Shown here piece by piece: positions 35,863-45,663 of a DNA stretch of 64,000 nucleotides. How positions within the stretch are numbered: the first letter of the stretch is position 1; each line of letters starts with the position of its first letter. Source of the stretch: Emticicia sp040253585 (GTDB lineage: Bacteria; Bacteroidota; Bacteroidia; Cytophagales; Spirosomataceae); contig NZ_JBELAU010000005.1 in assembly GCF_040253585.1 (NCBI RefSeq), positions 124,001 to 188,000 of the forward strand. The letters run 5' to 3'. The notes under the pieces were generated by a model. That model made no database searches and was not told where the DNA came from. It was given only the letters and a program-made list of their open reading frames with translations. The position numbers and the translations under genes were made by a program.

Positions 35863-35891
35863 AAAAAAGGAGGGCTTCGCTCCTCCTTTTT
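35863..35891 (-). terminator. Terminator downstream of the small membrane protein gene
   Basis: AAAGGAGGGC and GCTCCTCCTTT pair with one bulge. On the - strand a run of T follows, so it ends the transcript of the gene at 35972-36427. Confidence 0.8.
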
Positions 35892-35971
35892 CACAATTCT
35901 GATGCAAATATAGATATTTTTTCAATATTTTGCAAATTTTCACACAGAATAAGATGCTAATGAAGAAACTA

Positions 35972-36427
35972 TTATTCAAAACTGCGAAGTTTTTTCTTCG
36001 ACAACTCATAAGCAATGATGGCTGGCACATAAAATGTAATATCGGCAGCAAATTTTGCAATAATAACTCCCAAAGAAATATCATTAACCCAAATAGGAAA
36101 ATAATACATGAGTGTAGGTCGAACGAACAGACTATCAAAAAACTCAGCAATACCAAACTCAATAAACAAAGCTCGGGCATTAAGTCCGAAAGTTTTGAAT
36201 GTATATGGTTTATTTTTGAGCTTTAACTCTTTACTTGTGCCATAAACATCACTCAAAAGAATTGTTCCGAAATAGCCAATATTCCCAACCCATGTTCCGA
36301 CTAAAGCTGTTGAAATATTACTGTTGGTTAATTTATAGGTCAGAACTGATGAAACAAGTGTCACGACAATCGAAATTATTTCGGCTGGTAAGTAGCGTTT
36401 TATCCATTCTTTTGCTTTATTTTTCAC
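35972..36427 (-). CDS. Small integral membrane protein, function unknown
   Basis: 151 residues with four hydrophobic segments (about 14-34, 38-60, 84-112 and 116-142) and a very basic C-terminus. A WVGNIGYFGTILLSDVYG stretch joins the second segment to a loop. I do not recognise a family with certainty; it does not look like an enzyme. It is transcribed alone between rimP and the phosphatase-like gene, with its own terminator. Confidence 0.72.
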   Translation of the reverse strand: MKNKAKEWIKRYLPAEIISIVVTLVSSVLTYKLTNSNISTALVGTWVGNIGYFGTILLSDVYGTSKELKLKNKPYTFKTFGLNARALFIEFGIAEFFDSLFVRPTLMYYFPIWVNDISLGVIIAKFAADITFYVPAIIAYELSKKKLRSFE

Positions 36428-36558
36428 AAATTTCTTGTATTTTGAACATACAAATTTCTACCTTTTTAGGCTTTAAAACGAACAAAAAACTGGAAATATC
36501 CGCTTTTTTATCAAATATGTTTCAGAAAGTCGAGTTTAGGTAGTAATTTTAGGCATAA

Positions 36559-37677
36559 ATGCCACTCCTCAACCCAATAATGCAGTTGATAAAAGAAATA
36601 ATTAAACGTTTTTTGTTCTTCCAGAATATATTGCTTGCAGTCTATACTTTATTGGTATATCAGTTAAGCTATTCGGTTAGTGTAAAACATTGGTTGGCGG
36701 GTTTTTTGATGATGTCGATGCCTTTTGTTTTGGTAGCTAACGGAATTTTTTTATTGATCTGGCTGATACGACTTTCTCCACGAGCATTAATGTCTTTTAC
36801 ATTATTAATCATTGGATATCCTTTTATCCTACGCACCATCACATGGCACAATATTGATAATCGAGATGCTCGAAGTGGTTTTAGTGTGTTGAGCTATAAT
36901 ATAATGTGGTGCGACGCTTTTACTTATATTCACGAACACGACACAACAAATGCCATTAATTTAGTAAAAAAAGCTGTTGATATCGATGCTGATATTAAAT
37001 GTATACAAGAACTATACAATTGGGACGATTTTCCGCAATTCAGTACCATCAAAAAATTTAGAGGTACACACAAATATTATACTTACGTTCACTCAACACC
37101 TGGCAATGACCGAGGACAAGGTGACATTGGATTAGCGATTTTCTCTAAATTCCCGATTATTAGAAAACAAGAAAAACATTGGTCAATCAATCATAATGGT
37201 TTACTTTCTGCCGATATTATCATAAAAAAAGATACTATTCGGGTCATAAATGTACAACTACGCTCAATGGGGGTACGTGTACAGAAGGTAATTGAAGCAA
37301 AAGAAGACAAAGAACTCGCAAAAAAAGAAGCCAAAACAATATATCATCAACTCAAAGGGGGCTTTGAAGATAGAGCTATTCAAGTTAAAGAATTAGAAAA
37401 ATGGATTGAAGAAAGTCCATACCCAGTGATGGTTTGTGGAGATTTGAACGAATTGCCGTATGGTTTCGCTTATGGAAAAATTAGAAAATATTTAAGAAAT
37501 AGTTTTGAAGATGCAGGACGAGGGTTTGGCTTTACGTATCACAGAAAACCTGGTTTTCTGAGAATTGACAACTTATTTTATGACGAAAAAAAACTCGAAG
37601 TGAAACGATTCAAAACTTTCTCAGAAACACCCTATTCTGACCACTACCCAATTTGGGGAGAATATATTTTGAAGTAA
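36559..37677 (+). CDS. Endonuclease/exonuclease/phosphatase-family protein with N-terminal membrane anchor
   Basis: 372 residues: three hydrophobic helices (about 17-33, 39-60, 70-90), then an EEP-fold domain with SYNIMW, the metal residue E in CIQELYN, CGDLNELP, and the catalytic TPYSDHYPIWGEY. The catalytic domain most likely faces outside the cytoplasm. Related Bacteroidota proteins act on nucleic acid or phospho-lipid-like phosphodiesters, but the substrate is unknown. ATG at 36580 is an alternative start. Followed 36 bp later by dprA. Confidence 0.87.
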   Translation: MPLLNPIMQLIKEIIKRFLFFQNILLAVYTLLVYQLSYSVSVKHWLAGFLMMSMPFVLVANGIFLLIWLIRLSPRALMSFTLLIIGYPFILRTITWHNIDNRDARSGFSVLSYNIMWCDAFTYIHEHDTTNAINLVKKAVDIDADIKCIQELYNWDDFPQFSTIKKFRGTHKYYTYVHSTPGNDRGQGDIGLAIFSKFPIIRKQEKHWSINHNGLLSADIIIKKDTIRVINVQLRSMGVRVQKVIEAKEDKELAKKEAKTIYHQLKGGFEDRAIQVKELEKWIEESPYPVMVCGDLNELPYGFAYGKIRKYLRNSFEDAGRGFGFTYHRKPGFLRIDNLFYDEKKLEVKRFKTFSETPYSDHYPIWGEYILK

Positions 37678-37713
37678 ATTTGGGTAAACACTTATTATTA
37701 TCTTTTGCTGTAC

Positions 37714-38817
37714 ATGGAAAAAATTTATCAGATTGCATTATCAAATGTTGAAGGTGTTGGAAGCGTATTTTTCCGACAATTAATTAGCTATTGTGGTTCA
37801 GCAGAAAATGTTTTCAAAGCAAAAACTGATAAATTACTAAAGATTTCGGGCGTTGGTCGAGTTGTAATTGAGGGCTTAAAGAAGAAAGATTTGCTATCTG
37901 ATGCCGAAAAAACCTTAAAAGACGCCGAAAAACTGGGAGTTCAACTTTTCTTTTCTACCGATAAAAATTACCCCTCACGCCTAAAACCTCTTTATGATGC
38001 TCCTGCAGTTTTATATTACAGAGGAACTGCAAGCTTAGACCATTTTCGTTCGATTGGAATTGTTGGCACCCGTCAAGCTACAGATTATGGCAAAAAAGTA
38101 ACCGAAAGTATTGTCGAGCAATCAAAAAACTACAATCCACTGATTGTGAGCGGATTAGCTTATGGAATTGATATTACAGCACATAAAGCCGCAATTGATT
38201 TTGGTTTACCTACAATTGCAGTAATGGCCAGTGGAATTGATGTAATTTATCCTTCTCAACACGAAAAATATATAGAACAAATCGTAACAAATGGTGGTAT
38301 TATTTCCGAACATTCCTTTGGCAAACAACCCATCAGGAATATGTTTTTGGCCCGTAATCGAATCATTGCTGGGCTAAGTGATGCCTCAATTGTAGTTGAG
38401 TCTGCTGCCAAAGGTGGAGCAATGGTAACAGCCGAGTTCGCCAATAATTATCATCGAGAAGTTTTTGCAGTTCCAGGTACGTTGGCCAATAAAGTGTCGG
38501 AAGGCTGTAATAAACTTATTCAGAAAAATAAAGCGAGTATCTACACTCAGATAAATGACCTCGTTGAAGCTCTTAATTGGGATTTAGACGAAAATCCTGA
38601 TACTATAAAATTCAAGAAAAACGATGATGATTTAAGCATCTTTACCGACGAGGAAGCTCAAGTGATTTCGCATCTACGTACTCACGGCGAAATGCAAATT
38701 GATGAACTTAGTTGGCAAACACAAGTACCACTCAACCGATTGGCTTCGCTCCTACTCAATCTCGAATTTCAAGGCATCATCAAGGCTATGCCTGGGAAAA
38801 AGTTTGGCTTAAAGTAA
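37714..38817 (+). CDS. dprA: DNA-processing protein DprA
   Basis: 367 residues from the ATG at 37714 (a TTG 9 bp earlier is less likely). An N-terminal helix-hairpin-helix/SAM-like part (about 1-65), the Rossmann-like core with GSRxA-like VGTRQATDYGKK, GLAYGIDITAHKAA, HSFGKQPIRNMFLARNRIIAGLS and ESAAKGGAMVTAEFA, and a C-terminal winged helix (about 300-367). It binds incoming single-stranded DNA and loads RecA during natural transformation. Confidence 0.95.
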   Translation: MEKIYQIALSNVEGVGSVFFRQLISYCGSAENVFKAKTDKLLKISGVGRVVIEGLKKKDLLSDAEKTLKDAEKLGVQLFFSTDKNYPSRLKPLYDAPAVLYYRGTASLDHFRSIGIVGTRQATDYGKKVTESIVEQSKNYNPLIVSGLAYGIDITAHKAAIDFGLPTIAVMASGIDVIYPSQHEKYIEQIVTNGGIISEHSFGKQPIRNMFLARNRIIAGLSDASIVVESAAKGGAMVTAEFANNYHREVFAVPGTLANKVSEGCNKLIQKNKASIYTQINDLVEALNWDLDENPDTIKFKKNDDDLSIFTDEEAQVISHLRTHGEMQIDELSWQTQVPLNRLASLLLNLEFQGIIKAMPGKKFGLK

Positions 38818-38909
38818 TGTTAAATTTCATTTCTTATCAAACGTTTTATCCTCAAACTGCGTTTATATGACTGTAATCATTGTTTATAATCAGTCAATTA
38901 GCTATCAAA

Positions 38910-39752
38910 GTGAAATCTCGTCTAAAACTTATTTTTGTATTTCTGACTCTTAGTGTAGTATTCGTTTCGTGCTTTAGTCGTTGGATTTTGACCGAAAAGG
39001 AGTTAAAAGCTCATTATGCCAATCGGATTTCAAAACCCTTATTTCACATCATAGAAAATGATTCAACAAAACTTCATTACGTAACTTTTGGTGTTGAAAC
39101 CGCTCAACCTGTATTATTTGTTCATGGAGCTCCAGGTTCGTGGGATGGTTATCTGAATTTACTGGACGATAGTTTGCTTCAACAAAATTTTCATCTTATT
39201 TCAGTTGACCGCCCTGGTTACGGAAAATCTCAAAAACGCCCTAAAAAGAAAGTTTATAGCTTAGAAGAACAAGCAAAAAGTATTATTTGGGCTTTAAAAA
39301 GTAATCATTCAAACAAAAAAGCAATTGTAATCGGACGTTCGTATGGTGCCCCAGTAGCAGCAAAACTGGCGGCAATGTACCCCGATAAAATCGAAAAAAT
39401 TGTATTACTTTCACCAGCAATAGACCCAGATACTGAAAAATTTTGGTGGTTTTCTAAATTTGGAAAAATTTTCTTAGTTCGTTGGTTTCTTCCAGAACGC
39501 ATGAACACTGCCACTGATGAAAAATACGCACACATAAAAGAGTTAAAAATACTTAAAAATGATTGGCAAAAAATTAATTCGGAGGTCACTGTGATGGCCG
39601 GTGGAAAAGATTGGATTGTTGACACAACAAATTTTTCGTTCGCAAAAAAGATGCTTATCGGAAAAAATGCTAAATTTATATTTATTCCCGAATCAGGTCA
39701 CTTGATTTCAAGTTCAAGACCCGATTTGGTGAAAAAAGAAATATTTAAGTAG
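38910..39752 (+). CDS. Alpha/beta hydrolase, lipoprotein
   Basis: 280 residues from a GTG at 38910, chosen because it gives a clean lipoprotein signal (KSRLKLIFVFLTLSVVFVSC) with the lipid-bearing Cys at 21. The mature part has FVHGAPGSWDGY (oxyanion), DRPGYGKS, the nucleophile elbow IGRSYGAPVA, and GGKDWIVD plus ESGHLI for the acid and His. It is therefore attached to a membrane facing the periplasm or surface. Substrate unknown. Confidence 0.83.
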   Translation: MKSRLKLIFVFLTLSVVFVSCFSRWILTEKELKAHYANRISKPLFHIIENDSTKLHYVTFGVETAQPVLFVHGAPGSWDGYLNLLDDSLLQQNFHLISVDRPGYGKSQKRPKKKVYSLEEQAKSIIWALKSNHSNKKAIVIGRSYGAPVAAKLAAMYPDKIEKIVLLSPAIDPDTEKFWWFSKFGKIFLVRWFLPERMNTATDEKYAHIKELKILKNDWQKINSEVTVMAGGKDWIVDTTNFSFAKKMLIGKNAKFIFIPESGHLISSSRPDLVKKEIFK

Positions 39753-39852
39753 CCAACAGACGATAGTCGATTGTCAAAAGTTATTTACTGTGTACAATTG
39801 CCTACTGACCTTTGACTAAAAAACTAACCATTAACCAATCTTCTTCAATATC

Positions 39853-41274
39853 ATGAAGCAACTCTTTATTTTATGCTCTCTCGTTAGTGTGAGTATTTTT
39901 GCCCAATCGCCCAAAGATAAAATGCTCGAAAGTATCGGTAAAAAAGAAATGTATTATGGCGGAATTGCCAAACAAATCTGGAATTATGCCGAAGTGGGCT
40001 ATCAAGAAACTAAAAGTTCGGCACTTTTGCAGGAAACTCTTAGTAAAGAAGGTTTTAAAATCGAAAAAGGTGTCGCAGGAATTCCTACAGCATTTACGGC
40101 AACTTTTGGTGAAGGTAAACCAATTATTGGAATCTTGGGGGAGTTTGATGCACTTCCAGGCTTGTCTCAAGATTCGACGGCTGATCAAAAAACAGTTGGT
40201 GGAATTGCAGGCCATGCGTGTGGACACCATTTATTCGGCACTGCATCGGCAGCCGCAGCGATTGCTGTAAAGGAATACATGAAAGCCAATAATATCAAAG
40301 GAACGATTCGTTTTTACGGAACACCAGCCGAAGAAGGTGGATCGGGAAAAGTTTATATGGTTCGTGAAGGACTTTTCAACGATGTTGACGCCGTAGTTCA
40401 CTGGCACCCAGGTTCATCGAATAGTGCAAGTTTTGGCACTTCATTGGCCAATAAATCTGGGAAATTCCGTTTTTATGGCGTTTCAGCTCATGCGGCGGCT
40501 TCACCCGAAAAAGGTCGTTCGGCACTCGATGGTGTTGAGGCAATGGACAATATGGTAAATATGCTTCGTGAACACGTACCTTCTGATACTCGTATTCACT
40601 ACGTAATCACGAATGGCGGAAAAGCACCAAATGTTGTACCTGATTTTGCTGAAGTTTATTATTACGCTCGTAGTCCACGTAGAACCGATGTGATGGACGT
40701 CTGGTCGAGAATCGAAAATGCGGCAAAAGGTGCAGCCATGGGAACTGGCACTCGTGTGGATTGGGAATTGACAGGCGGAACTTATGAATTATTGCCCAAC
40801 GAAACACTTGCAAAAGTTATGCACGCAAACCTATCAAAAGTTGGTGGCTTAACTTATACAACAGAAGAAAAAGCATTTGCCGAAAAAATTAGCAAAAGTT
40901 TGGGTATTGAAAGTGTAAAATTTGAAGATGGAACTGGCGTAAAACCTTTAACTGCTGAAAAAGGTGGTGGTGGTTCAACTGACGTTGGTGATGTGAGTTG
41001 GACAGTTCCGACTGTTGGCTTAACAACTGCAACTTGGGTTCCTGGCACGCCTGCCCATAGCTGGCAAGCGGTGGCCGCTGGTGGCATGAGTATCGGAAGA
41101 AAAGGAATGGTAAATGCGGCAAAAACAATGGCTTTGACTGTGACTGACCTATTTGAAAGTCCGCAAACATTGAAAGATGCAAAAGCAGAGTTCGAAAAAG
41201 CTCGTGGTACGAAAGAATTCAAATACCAAGCAATGGTTGGCGATAGAAAACCAGCTTTAGATTATAGGAAGTAA
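39853..41274 (+). CDS. M20-family amidohydrolase (AbgB-like), secreted
   Basis: 473 residues with a signal peptide (1-18, ending SIFAQ). The dinuclear metal site is seen in GHACGHH, the EEGG motif (PAEEGGSGK) with the catalytic Glu, and HWHPG. The dimerisation lid includes HAAASPEKGRSALDGVE. It is closest in pattern to AbgB/HipO-type amidases that cut N-acyl or p-aminobenzoyl-glutamate bonds. The exact substrate is unknown. It stands alone and ends before the terminator at 41457-41494. Confidence 0.9.
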   Translation: MKQLFILCSLVSVSIFAQSPKDKMLESIGKKEMYYGGIAKQIWNYAEVGYQETKSSALLQETLSKEGFKIEKGVAGIPTAFTATFGEGKPIIGILGEFDALPGLSQDSTADQKTVGGIAGHACGHHLFGTASAAAAIAVKEYMKANNIKGTIRFYGTPAEEGGSGKVYMVREGLFNDVDAVVHWHPGSSNSASFGTSLANKSGKFRFYGVSAHAAASPEKGRSALDGVEAMDNMVNMLREHVPSDTRIHYVITNGGKAPNVVPDFAEVYYYARSPRRTDVMDVWSRIENAAKGAAMGTGTRVDWELTGGTYELLPNETLAKVMHANLSKVGGLTYTTEEKAFAEKISKSLGIESVKFEDGTGVKPLTAEKGGGGSTDVGDVSWTVPTVGLTTATWVPGTPAHSWQAVAAGGMSIGRKGMVNAAKTMALTVTDLFESPQTLKDAKAEFEKARGTKEFKYQAMVGDRKPALDYRK

Positions 41275-41456
41275 AACACCGAACCATTTAGAAATTGCAG
41301 ATTAAGGAATGATGATTGAAGATTTTTGAATATTATACCATAATTCTGAAAATTCTTCAATTTGTAATCATCAATCGCTAATCTATAATATAGGCATAGA
41401 ACTTTTAGCATGAAGGTTATACCAACTAACCGACCTTATTTCTAAAAGGAGAAAAA

Positions 41457-41494
41457 AAATATCGTGATAGAATCGAAAATCTATCACGATATTT
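41457..41494. terminator. Bidirectional terminator between the amidohydrolase and lipocalin-like genes
   Basis: AAATATCGTGATAG (41457-41470) pairs with CTATCACGATATTT (41481-41494) and T residues follow. It contains the stop codon of the - strand gene. Confidence 0.9.
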
Positions 41495-41942
41495 TTTTTA
41501 CCTTTTCACTGATTTTCAATTCTCTTAGTTTTTCTTCTATCTTTCTCATTATCAGGCCATTTGGCTGTTTTTCTCTGCAAATTACATCATATCCTTTGGG
41601 TGTAAAAAGTGTATTTTCAAAGTAAATGATTGCCCAATTTTCGGCAGTTTCTAAGTATAAAATCTGCCATTTGCTTGATAAAAGTGAGAGCAAGCCATTG
41701 CCACGCCATTCAAACGAAGTATTTTCACTATTTAAAGGTTTATCAAAACCATTGATTGATTTAGTTCGACCGTTTTGAGTGTATTTCACTTCATCAATCA
41801 AACCCATAACTCCATCTCTTTCAGCCACCTTGTAATTGAAAGTCGGATTGATTTTATCACCTTTCAACCACATCGGGAAATTAGATAAAATTATATACCA
41901 TTTTCCTTCGAGGGCTTGTAAATTAATCTTTTCGTTAGCCAT
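41484..41942 (-). CDS. Lipocalin-like protein
   Basis: 152 residues, no signal peptide visible from this start. LEGKWYIILSNFP near the N-terminus carries the lipocalin GxW motif, and the rest is a run of short beta strands (FNYKVAERDG, IDEVKYTQNGRTKSI, SFEWRGNGLL, WQILYLE, WAIIYFEN) consistent with a beta-barrel related to Blc/apolipoprotein D. It would bind a small hydrophobic ligand. Its stop codon lies inside the terminator. It is probably co-transcribed with the AraC-type gene upstream (32-bp gap). Confidence 0.72.
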   Translation of the reverse strand: MANEKINLQALEGKWYIILSNFPMWLKGDKINPTFNYKVAERDGVMGLIDEVKYTQNGRTKSINGFDKPLNSENTSFEWRGNGLLSLLSSKWQILYLETAENWAIIYFENTLFTPKGYDVICREKQPNGLIMRKIEEKLRELKISEKVKKIS

Positions 41943-41973
41943 TTGTTCTAATATTTTTCAATACAAAAATGAG

Positions 41974-42816
41974 TTATCTCCCTCGCCATTCTTTTGGAGT
42001 TAAGTTTTTGTGCTTCCTGAACAATTTGTTAAAATACGGAACATCACCAAACCCACTCTCAAACGCTACCTGCTGAATTGGCAAGTCAGTTTTGTTGAGT
42101 AACTGACAAGCAAATTGTAGCCTAAACTCAATCAAAACCTCAACAAAGGTTTTCTTAGTAATGTTTTTGAAATATCGACAAAACGACGTTGGCGATAAAT
42201 CGGCAATATTAGCAATTTGTTCGAGAGTTATTTCTTCTTTAAAGTTTTCAATCAAATACGAAAAAACCTTTTGAAAACGTGCCGTCTCTGCTTGGTTGTA
42301 TTGATGCTCGAAAAAGAAATCATCAATTGTAACAATTTCCGTTGAATTACCCAGAATATCAAAGATTTCTAATAAGCCAGCAATTTTTTGTAAAGGTGTT
42401 TTTAGTTGTAAGGTTACTATTTTTTCTGTTAATATTTCCTTTGTTTTACCCACTATTTCAAAACCCGATTTTGATTTTTCTAAAAAAGCTTTCATTTTAT
42501 TCATTTCGGGTAAATCTAATATACCTTTTCCTAAAAATAAGTCACCGAACTGTATCACGATAGCAGAGGCATTTTTATTTTCTATTGGTTGATTAACCCA
42601 ACAATGAGGCAAATTCGCTCCTAAAAAAACTAAATCACCCGCAAAAAAATCATTCACTTGTTGCCCAACGTAGCGTTGCCCCTCTCCTTTTAAAATTAAA
42701 GTTAATTCGTATTCTGGATGAAAATGAAAAGGTGCGTCGAACTTCGGGACATCGAATTTTCGGAAAATAAATGAACTTGACTGTTCTGTATTTAATTGCT
42801 CAAAAACTGCTTTCAT
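41974..42816 (-). CDS. AraC-family transcriptional regulator with cupin domain
   Basis: 280 residues. The N-terminal cupin (about 10-100) has HFHPEYELTLILKGEGQRYVG and a second strand pair; the C-terminal AraC helix-turn-helix (about 190-278) has LEQIANIADLSPTSFCRYFK and the second motif IQQVAFESGFGDVPYFNKLF. Regulators of this kind sense small molecules, often sugars. It is divergent from the PhyH/dehydrogenase/esterase operon across a 136-bp gap, so it probably controls that operon. Confidence 0.93.
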   Translation of the reverse strand: MKAVFEQLNTEQSSSFIFRKFDVPKFDAPFHFHPEYELTLILKGEGQRYVGQQVNDFFAGDLVFLGANLPHCWVNQPIENKNASAIVIQFGDLFLGKGILDLPEMNKMKAFLEKSKSGFEIVGKTKEILTEKIVTLQLKTPLQKIAGLLEIFDILGNSTEIVTIDDFFFEHQYNQAETARFQKVFSYLIENFKEEITLEQIANIADLSPTSFCRYFKNITKKTFVEVLIEFRLQFACQLLNKTDLPIQQVAFESGFGDVPYFNKLFRKHKNLTPKEWRGR

Positions 42817-42952
42817 AGTTTCATTTTCTCATTCCACTATTTAATTTCTTATAATTATGATAATATAAGACAATTATATGAAAAAAAACTCAAATCTCAC
42901 CACGTAAAATATATTCAACTTTGCATCAAATCTATTTAAACAAATCTAAGCA

Positions 42953-43759
42953 ATGAAAAGTCTGTTAAACGAAACTTATCAACTGCCAGCCGATGCCATT
43001 GAGTTTTATAAAAAAAATCGCTATATTAAGCTAAAAAATGTGTTAGATGCCGAAACACTGGCATACTATGGCGAGGCCATCACTCGAAAAGTAAACGAAA
43101 TCAATAAGCAAGATAAGCCCATCGACCAAAGAGATACTTATGGAAAGGCATTTCTTCAAATTTTTAATCTTTGGCGTGAAGATGACACATGTAAAGAGTT
43201 TGTTTTGAGCAAACGTTTGGGGCAAATTGCCGCCGAATTGATGCAAGCAGAAGGAGCAAGACTTTACCACGACCAAGCTCTTTTTAAAGAAGCAGGAGGC
43301 GGAATAACACCGTGGCATGCTGACCAATATTATTGGCCACTAAGCACCGATAAAACTATAACGGCTTGGATTCCATTGCAGCCTGTTCCGCTCGAAATGG
43401 GTCCCTTAGAATTTAGTGCGGGAAGCCATGCCATTGTCGAAGGGCGTGAATTGGCTATCAGCGACGATAGCGAACAAAAGATTCAGCAAAAACTAAGAGT
43501 AACCGACTTTAAGCATGTAATCGAACCGTTCGATTTGGGCGAAGTAAGCTTTCATTCTGGCTGGGTTTTCCACCGTGCAGGTGCTAATAACACAGACCAA
43601 ATCCGTAAGGTTATGACGATGATTTATATGGACAGAGATATGATTTTGAAAGAACCCGAAAACGAAAATCAGAAAAAAGACTGGGAAGTTTGGTGTCCAG
43701 GAGCAAAAGTAGGAGAAGTGATTGAGACTTATTTGAACCCTGTAATTTATAGCAAATGA
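42953..43759 (+). CDS. Phytanoyl-CoA dioxygenase (PhyH) family protein
   Basis: Fe(II)/2-oxoglutarate-dependent oxygenase of 268 residues. The iron ligands are in WHADQYYW (His-x-Asp) and FHRAGAN (distal His); the Arg that binds 2-oxoglutarate is likely in QIRKVMTMIY. It hydroxylates a small organic substrate in the cytoplasm, possibly removing a methyl or alkyl group. It heads a three-gene operon, overlapping the dehydrogenase by 4 bp, and faces an AraC-type regulator. Substrate unknown. Confidence 0.9.
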   Translation: MKSLLNETYQLPADAIEFYKKNRYIKLKNVLDAETLAYYGEAITRKVNEINKQDKPIDQRDTYGKAFLQIFNLWREDDTCKEFVLSKRLGQIAAELMQAEGARLYHDQALFKEAGGGITPWHADQYYWPLSTDKTITAWIPLQPVPLEMGPLEFSAGSHAIVEGRELAISDDSEQKIQQKLRVTDFKHVIEPFDLGEVSFHSGWVFHRAGANNTDQIRKVMTMIYMDRDMILKEPENENQKKDWEVWCPGAKVGEVIETYLNPVIYSK

Positions 43760-44862
43760 TACATTGCAAAGCCGCAGTTGCCAATGGAAAAGGTAGTTTT
43801 TCCATTCAAGAAATATCAATCGCCGAACCACAAGGTGATGAAGTTTTGGTCGAAATCAAAGCCGCTGGAGTCTGCCATACCGACTGGGACTCTCAGTCGT
43901 GGGGCAAACCTTTAGTAATGGGTCACGAAGGAGCAGGAATTGTTAAACAAGTCGGCTCAAACGTAAAATCGCTTAAAGTTGGTGATAAAGTCATGCTCAA
44001 TTGGGCAATTCCGTGCTATGAATGTTTTCAATGTCAAGAGGGAAACCAACACATTTGCGAGAGAAACTCGGCCGTAACGGCAGGAAATAAAGTAAGCGAA
44101 GGACATGCCACTTTTACTTCGACTACTTTTAAAGATATAGCTATCGAAAGGGCTTTTAGTCTCGGAACAATGTCGGAATACACACTCGTTCGAGAAGCTG
44201 CTTGTGTGAAAATGCACGTCGAAATGCCATTTTCGTCAGCGGCTATTGTGGGTTGTGGTGTAATGACTGGCTATGGTTCAGTAGTAAATGCCGCCAAAGT
44301 AAAATCGGGTAGTTCGGTAGTGGTTTTGGGTACGGGAGGCGTTGGTTTGAATGTGATTCAAGGAGCGAGAATTTCGGGTGCTGGGAAAATCATTGCCGTA
44401 GATATTAATCCATTACGACTCGAAATGGCGAAAGAATATGGTGCAACGCACACTGTTTTAGCAGAAAAAAGCGATAAAGGCTTGACCGAAGCCGCCAAAG
44501 TTGTAAAGTCCATGACAAATGGACGAGGGGCCGATTATGCTTTCGAGTGTACTGCCATTCCCGAACTTGGGGCTGCTCCATTGGCAATGGTTCGCAATGC
44601 TGGTATGGCCGTTCAAGTGAGCGGAATCGAACAAGAGATTGTCATTGATATGAATTTATTTGAATGGGACAAAATCTATATCAATCCACTCTACGGCAAA
44701 ACTCGTCCGCAAATTGATTTCCCGATTTTACAAGACCTTTACGCCAAAGGCGAATTGATTTTGGATAAAATGGTTACTCGAACGTATTCGCTCAATGATT
44801 TACCCAATGCCTTTGCCGATATGCACGCAGGCCGCAATGCTAAGGGTGTTATTGTGTTTTAA
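43756..44862 (+). CDS. Zinc-dependent alcohol dehydrogenase, class III-like
   Basis: 368 residues of the medium-chain dehydrogenase family. Catalytic zinc ligands are in VCHTDW and GHEGAG; the structural zinc site is CYECFQCQEGNQHIC. The NAD-binding Rossmann motif is GTGGVGLNVIQGA, followed by the acidic residue in IAVDINPLRLE. The loop pattern with a long insert is close to class III (glutathione-type formaldehyde) dehydrogenases, though other alcohols are possible. It is translationally coupled to the PhyH gene and followed 10 bp later by an esterase. Confidence 0.9.
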   Translation: MIHCKAAVANGKGSFSIQEISIAEPQGDEVLVEIKAAGVCHTDWDSQSWGKPLVMGHEGAGIVKQVGSNVKSLKVGDKVMLNWAIPCYECFQCQEGNQHICERNSAVTAGNKVSEGHATFTSTTFKDIAIERAFSLGTMSEYTLVREAACVKMHVEMPFSSAAIVGCGVMTGYGSVVNAAKVKSGSSVVVLGTGGVGLNVIQGARISGAGKIIAVDINPLRLEMAKEYGATHTVLAEKSDKGLTEAAKVVKSMTNGRGADYAFECTAIPELGAAPLAMVRNAGMAVQVSGIEQEIVIDMNLFEWDKIYINPLYGKTRPQIDFPILQDLYAKGELILDKMVTRTYSLNDLPNAFADMHAGRNAKGVIVF

Positions 44863-44872
44863 AAAATAGAAT

Positions 44873-45658
44873 ATGAGTCAATTTTTCACCACCGAAAAAG
44901 CTACTTTTCAAGGCTTAGATTTCATTACAGTAAAAAGTAATGCCCTAAAACAACGTGCTGATATTACGGTTTATGCTCCGTCTGGTTCAGGAAAATCAGC
45001 AACTCCTCTTGTTATTTTGTTGCATGGTGTTTATGGCAGTCATTGGGCGTGGGTAATGAAGGGTAATGCCCACAAAACCGCCCAAAGTCTCATAGAAACT
45101 GGGAAAATAAAACCGATGATTCTGGCAATGCCTTCGGATGGACTCTATGCCGACGGAAGCGGTTATATTACACATAAAACTGCTGATTACGAACGCTGGA
45201 TTCTAGAAGATGTGATTAAAGTAATGAAAGAACAATATCCACAAATAACTGATAAATCTCCAATTTTTATTGCTGGACTTTCGATGGGTGGATTTGGAGC
45301 TTTGCGTTTGGGAGCGAAATATCCTAACGTATTTAGGGCTTTTTCTGGACTTTCTTCCATCACTCATTTCAATCAAATCGGTGAATTTGTGGCTGATTTT
45401 GAGCAATTAAAACAAGATGCCTTAGTGCAAGATGGTGTTTTAGAATGGATTTTGAGAAATCAGAACCTCATCCCTACTTTCCGATTTGATTGTGGAACTG
45501 ATGATATTTTAATAGAATACAATCGGCAATTACACATCGAACTTGAAAACCACAGAGTACCACACATTTATGAAGAATTTTCGGGCGGCCATACTTGGGA
45601 ATATTGGACAGAACATCTTGCTAAAACCTTATTATTTTTTAACGAACAGTTGGGATAA
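44873..45658 (+). CDS. Esterase (S-formylglutathione-hydrolase-like putative esterase family)
   Basis: 261 residues. VILLHGVYGSHWAW is the oxyanion region, GLSMGGFGALRLG contains the nucleophile Ser, CGTDDILIEYN the Asp, and GGHTWEYW the His; this is the esterase D/tributyrin esterase family. No signal peptide is present. With a class III-like dehydrogenase before it, the pair could oxidise an aldehyde thiol adduct and hydrolyse the resulting thioester. Terminator at 45664-45692 ends the operon. Confidence 0.88.
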   Translation: MSQFFTTEKATFQGLDFITVKSNALKQRADITVYAPSGSGKSATPLVILLHGVYGSHWAWVMKGNAHKTAQSLIETGKIKPMILAMPSDGLYADGSGYITHKTADYERWILEDVIKVMKEQYPQITDKSPIFIAGLSMGGFGALRLGAKYPNVFRAFSGLSSITHFNQIGEFVADFEQLKQDALVQDGVLEWILRNQNLIPTFRFDCGTDDILIEYNRQLHIELENHRVPHIYEEFSGGHTWEYWTEHLAKTLLFFNEQLG

Positions 45659-45663
45659 AATAA

